From a virus, in the IMG/VR virus record IMGVR_UViG_3300002514_000141, positions 1-30,957 of that record: a DNA stretch of 30,957 bases. One strand, given 5' to 3'. The translations under genes and the position numbers were made by a program. Positions 20,577 through 28,460 of this stretch are shown piece by piece. The notes under the pieces are model-generated. The model saw only the letters and a program-made list of their open reading frames with translations. It ran no database searches and was not told where the DNA came from. Each line of letters opens with the position of its first letter. Position 1 is the stretch's first letter.

Positions 20577-20604
20577 AGAATATCCCAGTCTTGTAGGATG
20601 TCAA
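20577..20604 (-). promoter_or_regulatory. Candidate sigma70 promoter upstream of the hairpin array
   Basis: TTGACA (20599-20604), a perfect -35, 16-base spacer, TATTCT (20577-20582). The predicted transcript starts near 20570 and meets the first strong hairpin within about 40 bases, so most transcripts may be short. Confidence 0.6.
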
Positions 20605-20642
20605 GCCCTAATTTCAAAAAAGTCTCTCGCGGTGCGCACAAG

Positions 20643-20692
20643 AAAAAAACCTAAACGTTTAGATTTCGGCCTTCCTGATAGCGCCAAGGCCG
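20643..20692 (-). terminator. Terminator after the large terminase gene
   Basis: A CGGCCTT/AAGGCCG hairpin (20667-20692), then AAATCTAA-ACGT-TTAGGTTT (centred on the palindrome CTAAACGTTTAG at 20651-20662), then a run of seven T on the minus strand. It lies about 55 bases after the terminase stop and closes the late operon. Confidence 0.7.
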
Positions 20693-20747
20693 CTTTTGAT
20701 AAATCTATCCCCGAACAGATACACAACAAAGCACCTCAAAAAAACTT

Positions 20748-22454
20748 TCAAATTCTTTGCACCCAGCCCGATTTGGACGGGTTTTTGCCCCCTGACCACC
20801 TCTGAAACTCCTCGATCTGCTCGTCGATGTACCTCTGGCGGTTGTTCTCAGCGGCGACTTCGGGATCCTGATGCAGGACGTACTGCCACCTGCTGACGCA
20901 CATGGCCAGCGCCTCGAGCTCGTCGTCGTGTTCCAGCGACTGCCGCTGACGGGTGATCCTGGTGAGCTGCCTCTGGAGGGCTTCGTTCTTGGCCACGCTC
21001 AGGTCGATGACCAGCCGGTGCTGGTTCATGACCGGCTCGAGGTTGTCGATGATCCGCACTTCCTTCTGCCCTGACACCCGGATGGTTTCGACTGACGCTC
21101 CCCACCCGTGGGGGTGGTCGTCGCAGGGGCCGGTGAACTTCTTGGTCAGCACCGGCTCGAAAAGCGGCTGGAACATGCCTTGGCCGAAATTGTCCTCCAC
21201 GAAGACCTCACGTACGCCGTGACGCATGGCGAGGTCTGCGAGGGTGTCGAGGGTCGCCGGATCGTAGCCGCCCGTCAGGCCGCCCACAGCGAGCGTGTAG
21301 AGCCATCCGTTCAGGTGGGCCACGATCGCGTACCCGGTCTTGTCCTTGCCCTTGCCGGCGGGATCGATCCACATCTTGACCGCGGAGTAGTCCTCCCACT
21401 GCTCGTCGAACATGATCGGGGAGTAGAGCCCGTCACCCTGAAATCCGTAGTGGGAGAGGTCGGTCAGGCGGGTGGTCTGGTTGGAGTTGTTGGTCCTGCC
21501 CCACGCGATGGACAGGGGAGCCTTGGTCGGGTTGCAGGGGAAGACGATCAGGTCGGACAGTTGCAGCGGATACCGGGCGGTATCGCCCAGGTTGCAGATG
21601 AGCTGCTGCTGCATCGCGAAGTAGGTTCTGCCCCGCGCCAGCCGCTCATTGACGTATTCCTGATCGATCCGGTAGTCCGCGACGATATCCCCGGATCGGG
21701 CGCCCTCCTCCAGCTTCCTGACGATGGACGGGGCGAGGTTGAGTTGTTCGTCCTTGGGTGACGGGTAGACCAGCGGCCACGTCCTGAAGGCGACGTCCTT
21801 CTCGGACTCCTTGAGGTACAGGGATTCCTCGTGGTGGAACGTGCCGAAGTAGATCACCTCCCGGCCACCGAAGGTGGACATGGACGTGAACTCGTCGACG
21901 CGCGCCGCCAGATCCTCCCGGGCCTCGACGGTCTGGGTGTTCTCCCGAGTCTCGACGTCGTCGGCGATGACGATGTGCGCGCGACCGCCTTCAAGCTGGC
22001 TCTCGATCCCCAGTGCCGCCACCGACGGATCCTTGGTCGGGGTGATGCACCCGACGTCGAACTGGTCGACGTTGTCGGTCCATTGCAGGTCGGCGGTCGG
22101 CGTCCGGGGCCGCAGGTGACTCATGAACGGGGTGGTGTTGATCCACGTCCGGATCTGGGAAATGAATTCCCTGGCCTTGCCCCTCGACTTGGAGATGACG
22201 CGGATCCTCGTCTCGGGGTTCTCGAACAGCCGGTACGCCGTGTAGGCGCAGGTGCCGAAGGTCGTCTTGCCGAACCCCCGCGGGGCCAGCGCGCCACGCT
22301 GCTTGGGCCCGTTGATGATCCAGTCGATGATGTCCCTCTCGACCCAGCCGAGATCCGCATACTCGTCGAGCTTCTGAATCTTCCAGATCTGGTCGATGAA
22401 GAACATCGGATCGCTCTTCAGTCGTGTGAGGTATTTCGCGACGTGATCACTCAT
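20748..22454 (-). CDS. Terminase large subunit, T7 gp19-like, 568 aa
   Basis: The packaging motor: it cuts concatemeric DNA and pumps it through the portal. The ATPase half has Walker A APRGFGKT (57-64) and Walker B IVIADD (161-166) with the adjacent ETREN coupling region; the nuclease half has MWIDPAGKGKDKTGYAI with Asp364 as the first metal ligand, and VFVEDNFGQGMF near 420. The length is close to T7 gp19 (586 aa). The ATG overlaps the small subunit gene by 8 bases and is preceded by AGGTGGG. The C-terminus ends in a basic patch (KNPSKSGWVQRI). Confidence 0.93.
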   Translation of the reverse strand: MSDHVAKYLTRLKSDPMFFIDQIWKIQKLDEYADLGWVERDIIDWIINGPKQRGALAPRGFGKTTFGTCAYTAYRLFENPETRIRVISKSRGKAREFISQIRTWINTTPFMSHLRPRTPTADLQWTDNVDQFDVGCITPTKDPSVAALGIESQLEGGRAHIVIADDVETRENTQTVEAREDLAARVDEFTSMSTFGGREVIYFGTFHHEESLYLKESEKDVAFRTWPLVYPSPKDEQLNLAPSIVRKLEEGARSGDIVADYRIDQEYVNERLARGRTYFAMQQQLICNLGDTARYPLQLSDLIVFPCNPTKAPLSIAWGRTNNSNQTTRLTDLSHYGFQGDGLYSPIMFDEQWEDYSAVKMWIDPAGKGKDKTGYAIVAHLNGWLYTLAVGGLTGGYDPATLDTLADLAMRHGVREVFVEDNFGQGMFQPLFEPVLTKKFTGPCDDHPHGWGASVETIRVSGQKEVRIIDNLEPVMNQHRLVIDLSVAKNEALQRQLTRITRQRQSLEHDDELEALAMCVSRWQYVLHQDPEVAAENNRQRYIDEQIEEFQRWSGGKNPSKSGWVQRI

Positions 22455-22674
22455 CGCGGCCCACCTGGCTCAGGTCGATGTCGGGCAGTTGGCCACCGGA
22501 CTTCATCGCCGCCTCGATCGATTGCAGGTATCCGTCGTCGGGTCCGACCTGCTTGGCGGTCATCGCCATCCACCGGATAGCGGCGGACAGGATCGCCGGC
22601 TCGACGATTTCGGCTTCCAGCGCCTCGAGCAGCTTCTCGCCCAGTTTGTTCTCGATGTCTTCGCGAAGGCTCAT
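22447..22674 (-). CDS. Terminase small subunit (probable), 75 aa
   Basis: A small helical acidic protein (LREDIENKLGEKLLEALEAE, then ILSAAIRWMAMTAKQVG) immediately upstream of and overlapping the large subunit gene, where T7 gp18 (89 aa) lies. The sequence is too short and divergent to be recognised directly; the call rests on position, size and helical pattern. AGGA lies eight bases before the ATG. In the family it binds packaging-site DNA and activates the large subunit. Confidence 0.72.
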   Translation of the reverse strand: MSLREDIENKLGEKLLEALEAEIVEPAILSAAIRWMAMTAKQVGPDDGYLQSIEAAMKSGGQLPDIDLSQVGRDE

Positions 22675-22716
22675 GGGTGCGTCCTATTTGCTGCTTGTTT
22701 GCGTCTTAATTGCGTC

Positions 22717-25700
22717 TTACGGTCTGACTTCGCGATTGCGTTGGAACTCTTCTCTCATGAACGCTTCGGGTGTGATGCGCAGGTCGCTGCCGGCCAGGCC
22801 GAGCAGTCGCTGCGCCGCTCGGATGTGCAGCAGGTTCTGTGCCCACCCGAGCTTCCAGGCGTTGAAGATGGTGTGTTTGTCCTGCTGACCGGACAGCAGG
22901 TCGATGCCGACCATGGCCAGCCTGCCCAGATCCGCAGGTAGCGGGCCTGCCAAGCCGAGGATGTTGTTCCCCGTGACGTGCCGTGCCGCCGAGGTGCCGG
23001 ACTGGTTCTCGAGCAGGTTGCTGGGTGCCGCGGGCAGACCGAGCATCGCCATGGCCGATGCCCATCGCGCCATCGGGCCCAGCAGGCCGGATCTTTCGGC
23101 TGCGGCGTACATCATGGCCATTGGGTTGCTGGCCCACAGGCGGGCGGTTTCACTGAGCGTGCGCCGACCCGACAGGTCATTCTGTGCTGCATCGGTCATC
23201 GCACCGAGTGTGACGTACGTCGCCATGTATGGCGCCTGCATCCAGAACGGCATCTGTGCCATCGGGCTGATCCGCTGGTTGGCGAATGCCATGCTGAACG
23301 ACTGGAACTGGTTGAACACCCGCCCCCACCCGGTGAGGTTCCACAGCGGCTTGTCGAACACGCCCGGGGTCACGACCAGGTGGCGGTGGACATGACCGGC
23401 GATTTGGGAGGTGACGGTATTGACCATCGACTGATCCGAGTCCAGCCGCAGATCCCAACCCTCGAAGTCGGGGTGGAACACCGCCTTGGACTTGAGGTAA
23501 GCCTCTTCGCTCATGACGTCGATGATCTTCTCGCCCTTGGCGGTCTTGCCGTGAGCGTACATCATCTTGTGGAATCGCCGGGCACGGGTGGCATTCAGGC
23601 CCATGCGGTTGACTTCACCGGCATCGAAGAAGTCCTTGAATCCCGCTTTCCGCAGTGCCGCGCGCCGGGACATGCCGGATGTCATGAACTCGTCGGCCTT
23701 GATCAGGCGTTTGCTGAGAGTGACTACCTTGTCGAGGACCAGGGCACTGGCGACTCGTTTCTGCTTGTCGTTGATCCATGTCATGCCGGTGAGGTTGGCA
23801 AACTTCTCCGAGGCCCACTGGGTGCCCAGTTCGGTGGCGCGCAGGCCTCGCATGAACCTGCCGGTGTCGTACATCCCGATGCCTTCTTCGTGTGCGAGTT
23901 CGGATCCGATCTGGAACTTGCCGAACCCGTCGTCCAGTCCACCCACAAACGCGATGTCCCTGTTGCTGATGTCATCCATGTTCAGGATCGCGCTGCGAAC
24001 CACACTGAAGGTGTGCAGTGGTCGTACGGCCATGGCGATGGTGAGCGGGGCCAGGTCGTTCCACATGTTCAACGCCACCCCGCCGAGCTTGTTCATGAAC
24101 GTGGTGTTCAGTCCGATGTTCAGCATCGACTTGCCGAATCGATTGTATGAGCCTTGGGTCGGCATTGCCGCTCGCCCCTCGAGTTGTCGCAGCGGTTTGG
24201 CAAACCAGTTGTCGATGATCGTTTCGAGGTTCTTCATGTCCTGCATGGCCTGGCGGTTGCCGGCCTTGGATGCGAACGCATGCGCTACTGTGGCGCCCTC
24301 TTTCAGGTACGTGATCATCGCCTCGCCGTCAGTGACCGGCGTGCCGTCCCTGAGTTTCACGCCTTCCCAGATGTGCGGGTTCTCGTCGATGGCGGTCTTC
24401 ACGGCTAGTCGCCCGCCCACGGCGTGGTGGTATCGCTCGTTGATTCGGTTCAGGTCGCGGATCAGGAAGTCGGCGATCGGGCTGTCGGGGATGTCCAGTA
24501 CGCGCTGCAACAGCGGATCCGCCTGTGCCAGTGCGGTGATGACACCGTGGTCTTCCTCGAGGTCGGTCAGCGTTCGTCGTGCGTGGTCCGCGATGTTCAG
24601 ATGGTTGCGGTCCAGCCACTCGCCGTAGATCCGTCGGAACTCCTCGGGCAGGTCGCCTTCGGTCAGACCTCTTGCCAGTTCGTCGGGGCTCAACAGATTG
24701 CCGTCCCATTCCTTGATCAAGCCCTGATGGAATCGGTTGAACATGTTCGGATCGTTCTTCTTAATGTCTGCGAGGACTGCGCTCATGATCGGCACGCGCC
24801 CGGGATTGTCGTAGCCCTGAGTGTGTGCCTGTCGCAACGCGAGTGCGATCCGGTTGATGAACCCGCCGCTGTATGTGGTTAGACCTTCGGGGCTGATGGA
24901 TTCAACGGAGAACCCGTCGGCCAGGTTGCCGGGATTGTTGTTGATCAGGTTCTTGTCGTAGACGCGATCGAGCATGTATTCCATGGCGCCCACGCGCCGC
25001 TCGACCGCAATTGCCGCATCGGTGGCGATCGCCGCCTGTCGTTCAGCTGCTCTCAGGTCGACGTCGATGTTCAGCAGACCGGTGCGTTCGGAGTCGTCGA
25101 ACAGTCCGAGCACCTGTGCCGCCCGGTACGCTGCGGGTGATGGGGCATCTTCGACGTTGCCGGCCAGCATCCGTTCCACGGTCAGTGCCCGGCGCTCGTC
25201 CTTGTTCAGCCGGAAGTCGTCGATCGCTTCGTTGTACTGATCTCGCCCGAGCACCTTCCTGGTTGCTGCGGCCTTGCGGTTGTCCCCGCCGCCGGCACCG
25301 CGCCGCCTGTACACTCGTTGCTGATCGGCATTGAACGATTCCCACTGCTTCTCGGTGAACCAGAACTTGCCTTCGTGGAGTGGCGAGTCACCTTCGGTGA
25401 GTGCGACGTCGTCCCTGAGTGTTTTGAGTGCCAGACCTCGGGGCCGCAATTCTTCGGTGTTCAGTGCGTCGATGCTTCGACTGGCGCTCGCCTTGGTCAT
25501 CGCAGGCGTTCGCAGCTGCGCGATGCGTTCGTTCTCGGCGCCCAGCACGTTGGTGAGGATCTCCTTGCCCTCGTCGGAGTCGAACGCCACGCCGCGGTCT
25601 TCGATCGCACCGTCGACATCGTTGACGCGGTTGAGCAGGCGTGACCCGTCCATGTCCGATCCGACCTGCCACTCGTCGCCGTGGATGTCGGTGATGATCT

Positions 25701-28449
25701 GTCCGTTTTCCAGCGAGTCGCCGTACTCCTGCGGCGTGCGTGCGAAGCGTCCTTCGGCCAGATCGATTTGCCCTTCGACCTGCGTGGTGGCTGTCGGCGG
25801 CTCGGCATCCCGCAATCCCTTGAGTCGCTGCTTGGCTTCGAACGGAGATGCGTGAACCGAACCGTACTCGATCTTCAGCGCTTCCTGGTAGACGTCGGCA
25901 CCCTGACCGGCAGCTTCGTCGAGTTCGGTTGTGATGTCGTCGAGGGGGCGGGACGCGGGAGCGGCGTTTCCAAGATCTTCCTTCTTCTTTATTTTCCAAA
26001 ACCTGAACGATCCGGCTGTCTCATCGCCCGCCGAAAGATGTCGCCGCAGTTCGTCAATGTCGCCTTCTTCCAGCGCTTTGCGGATATTGGCTGCGATCAC
26101 ACCGCCGCCAGAATCGACCATGTCGTTTTCGGCTTGCCGGGCGGCAGTTCTGTCTCCAGCCGCTTCTGCTGCGTCCCTTCGGGCGATTGCCGCAGCGTTG
26201 AAGTCCACCATCTCCTGCGCCATGGCGACAAGTTCGTCATCGGTTAGATCGTCGTCGGCTTTGGCAACGGCGCGGACGGCGGGGTCGGGGTCCGATTCCA
26301 GTGGGCGTGGGGTGCCCACATCGTCCGCTGCTTCCTCGATGGTTTGCCCCGCCATGATCCCTTCAGCCTTTTCCCTTGCTTCCGCTTCAGCCTTTTCGAA
26401 GTCCGCACGACGCTGCTGGACGTTCTTGTCGCCGACGATGTTCAGCATCGCATCGCGTTCGGTCTTGAGGTTCTTGACCAGCGCCTTTGCGTCGTCTGCC
26501 GCAGCCGCTGCTCGGACTACCGCTCGAGGTCCGATGGGAAGCATGTCATGCTTCTCCAGCAGATTCAGCATGTTCTTCTTGTATTCACTGATCAGTCGTG
26601 ACGCTTCAATGATCTCGTCCGGTACGTTCTCAGGCATGGGTACGTCGTAGCCCAGTGCCCGGTCTGCCTGTCGCCAGCGGTAGTCGCTGACGGCTCGGTC
26701 GAACCCGCGCCGTCCCGGGTTGAGTTCGCCGCCTTCACCAACCACCATTCCGGTCTGGATCTTCTGACTGCCGTACTGGATGATCCCATCTCTGCCGGTG
26801 GCTCTTCGTGCCTGGTTGTATTGCTCATCCACCTTTCGGTTCAGCGTCTTCATCCATGACTTCAGTTTGATCTGGACGTTTTCCGCTGCCGGTCCCTGTG
26901 CGTATATCGTGGGGTTCAGCACGTTGCCCTTGGTCAGTGACGGGACGTGAGCGATTGTCCGCAGCGCATCGGTGATCCGTCCGAGGATCATGTGCTCCAT
27001 GCGCCCGCCCGGCGTGAAGACCTGCTGCATCCTCGCGTACATGCGTTCGCCGCGGTGTACCGCGCGACTGATCCAGCCTCGTTCGAAGTCGACGTCGTCG
27101 GCGACCATGCTCACATCCCTCGTGCCCAGGAAGTCGCTCGCCCTGACGTACATCTCGTAGTCGCCCTGTGACGAGTGAGTTGACTCGGGCAGGAACTTAC
27201 CGGCCTTGTGCCACTTGTCTCGCAGCTTCTCGAGCTTGGCGTGGTTTTTGTCGCCGGGGATGTGTAGTACGGTCACGACCCTGCCGTCGGCCAGTTCCAG
27301 ATCATCGACCTCGAGCAATTCATCGAGCTCCCGACTGTTGCGTTCCAGTTCATCTCCGAGTCCTGACCTGACCGGCGTGTCGGGTGTGGCCGCACGCAGG
27401 GCGGACGGTGCAGGTCGAACGTAGAACTCATCGTTGTCGCCTGTGCCGTTGAAGAAGTCGTCCATCTCCTTGCGGACGCGCTTGACGTGCTTTCTGGACA
27501 TCAGTCTGCCTGCGCCGAACGGACCCTTGCCGGTAAACAACTTGCCCAACCCGAACCCGCCGCCTATGAGAACCCCGCCAAATGCCGCCGGCAGAATTGT
27601 CGCCATGAGCTCGTTGCTTGGCCCCTTCACTTCGCTGAGTGGCTGATACTGATTGAGCAACTCTTCATAGGCGAGGCCGAACGCCGCACCTGACCCGATG
27701 CCGCCTGCGATCTTCACGGAGCGGCGCATCTTCTCGATGTTTCTCACCATCGCCAGATCTTTGATCCGCAGGAAGCTGGCCGTGCCCCAGGTGGCCCCGA
27801 GCTCGAGGATGATCTGCGCAATCATGAGCGTGGCGAGTTGGCCGTTGCTTGCACGCTCCAGTGTCTCGACGTCGCGTAGGTACTGGAACCCCACTGCCAT
27901 GTCGTGCTGGAAATCATTCTCGTCGAGGGCGTTGTCGAAGTGTCTCTTCTTGACGAGTTCCATCCAGTCGGGTCTTTCCATGTCCGACGGGCTGATCGAA
28001 TCGCGATACGGGTTGTATCGCGGCTTGACCTCCAGCTCTTGGGGCAGTGTCGATGTTGATGGCAGGTAGTGGTGGTCAATGGCGTTTACCGCGTTCATGT
28101 GACCAATCAGGCTGGTTTGTGCCGTTGCCTCTTCAAAGCCGATGATGGCTTCGTTGAGTTCATCGTAGCCCAGTGGCGGTGGCGGGCTGAACCCCTCGGG
28201 TTCAATCTCTCGTCGCATCCTGTTCTTTTCCATGTTCATCATTAAAGAGAAGATTAGGCCGGTGCCGACCAATGCACCTTGGACTTCCCACAAGCTTGGT
28301 TTGTCTTCCTCCTCTTGCCCGATCGTCACGGCCATGTCACCGATCTCGGCCTGGCGGACGAGCTCCTGTATGAGCCGATCGGCAGACGTTGCAAACGCGA
28401 GATTGTCGTCGACATTTGCCTGCGGAAATGGTGTGCTGATCAGTGGCAT
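22717..28449 (-). CDS. Very large internal virion (ejection) protein, gp16-like position, 1910 aa
   Basis: In T7-like phages the internal core proteins are ejected into the host and form a channel for DNA. This gene has the position and size class of T7 gp16 (1318 aa) but is much longer. The first 310 residues contain four hydrophobic stretches (about 55-72, 205-222, 246-261 and 281-300), possible membrane segments. A Pro-rich motif EPEGFSPPPPLGY is at about 83-95 and recurs at the C-terminus of the 810-aa protein before it. An Ala/Glu-rich coiled region lies in the middle (about 640-760). I do not see a lytic-transglycosylase signature, which T7 gp16 has near its N-terminus. GGAG is five bases before the ATG, 11 bases after the previous stop. 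Confidence 0.8.
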   Translation of the reverse strand: MPLISTPFPQANVDDNLAFATSADRLIQELVRQAEIGDMAVTIGQEEEDKPSLWEVQGALVGTGLIFSLMMNMEKNRMRREIEPEGFSPPPPLGYDELNEAIIGFEEATAQTSLIGHMNAVNAIDHHYLPSTSTLPQELEVKPRYNPYRDSISPSDMERPDWMELVKKRHFDNALDENDFQHDMAVGFQYLRDVETLERASNGQLATLMIAQIILELGATWGTASFLRIKDLAMVRNIEKMRRSVKIAGGIGSGAAFGLAYEELLNQYQPLSEVKGPSNELMATILPAAFGGVLIGGGFGLGKLFTGKGPFGAGRLMSRKHVKRVRKEMDDFFNGTGDNDEFYVRPAPSALRAATPDTPVRSGLGDELERNSRELDELLEVDDLELADGRVVTVLHIPGDKNHAKLEKLRDKWHKAGKFLPESTHSSQGDYEMYVRASDFLGTRDVSMVADDVDFERGWISRAVHRGERMYARMQQVFTPGGRMEHMILGRITDALRTIAHVPSLTKGNVLNPTIYAQGPAAENVQIKLKSWMKTLNRKVDEQYNQARRATGRDGIIQYGSQKIQTGMVVGEGGELNPGRRGFDRAVSDYRWRQADRALGYDVPMPENVPDEIIEASRLISEYKKNMLNLLEKHDMLPIGPRAVVRAAAAADDAKALVKNLKTERDAMLNIVGDKNVQQRRADFEKAEAEAREKAEGIMAGQTIEEAADDVGTPRPLESDPDPAVRAVAKADDDLTDDELVAMAQEMVDFNAAAIARRDAAEAAGDRTAARQAENDMVDSGGGVIAANIRKALEEGDIDELRRHLSAGDETAGSFRFWKIKKKEDLGNAAPASRPLDDITTELDEAAGQGADVYQEALKIEYGSVHASPFEAKQRLKGLRDAEPPTATTQVEGQIDLAEGRFARTPQEYGDSLENGQIITDIHGDEWQVGSDMDGSRLLNRVNDVDGAIEDRGVAFDSDEGKEILTNVLGAENERIAQLRTPAMTKASASRSIDALNTEELRPRGLALKTLRDDVALTEGDSPLHEGKFWFTEKQWESFNADQQRVYRRRGAGGGDNRKAAATRKVLGRDQYNEAIDDFRLNKDERRALTVERMLAGNVEDAPSPAAYRAAQVLGLFDDSERTGLLNIDVDLRAAERQAAIATDAAIAVERRVGAMEYMLDRVYDKNLINNNPGNLADGFSVESISPEGLTTYSGGFINRIALALRQAHTQGYDNPGRVPIMSAVLADIKKNDPNMFNRFHQGLIKEWDGNLLSPDELARGLTEGDLPEEFRRIYGEWLDRNHLNIADHARRTLTDLEEDHGVITALAQADPLLQRVLDIPDSPIADFLIRDLNRINERYHHAVGGRLAVKTAIDENPHIWEGVKLRDGTPVTDGEAMITYLKEGATVAHAFASKAGNRQAMQDMKNLETIIDNWFAKPLRQLEGRAAMPTQGSYNRFGKSMLNIGLNTTFMNKLGGVALNMWNDLAPLTIAMAVRPLHTFSVVRSAILNMDDISNRDIAFVGGLDDGFGKFQIGSELAHEEGIGMYDTGRFMRGLRATELGTQWASEKFANLTGMTWINDKQKRVASALVLDKVVTLSKRLIKADEFMTSGMSRRAALRKAGFKDFFDAGEVNRMGLNATRARRFHKMMYAHGKTAKGEKIIDVMSEEAYLKSKAVFHPDFEGWDLRLDSDQSMVNTVTSQIAGHVHRHLVVTPGVFDKPLWNLTGWGRVFNQFQSFSMAFANQRISPMAQMPFWMQAPYMATYVTLGAMTDAAQNDLSGRRTLSETARLWASNPMAMMYAAAERSGLLGPMARWASAMAMLGLPAAPSNLLENQSGTSAARHVTGNNILGLAGPLPADLGRLAMVGIDLLSGQQDKHTIFNAWKLGWAQNLLHIRAAQRLLGLAGSDLRITPEAFMREEFQRNREVRP
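28132..28206. repeat. 75-bp direct repeat, copy 1 (inside the 1910-aa gene)
   Basis: Identical to 28476-28550 except for two bases. It encodes residues about 82-106 of the 1910-aa protein. The two copies are 344 bp apart and are read in the same phase. Both differences change an amino acid (Asp versus Asn, Gly versus Ser). Confidence 0.92.
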
Positions 28450-28460
28450 ATTGTCTCCGG

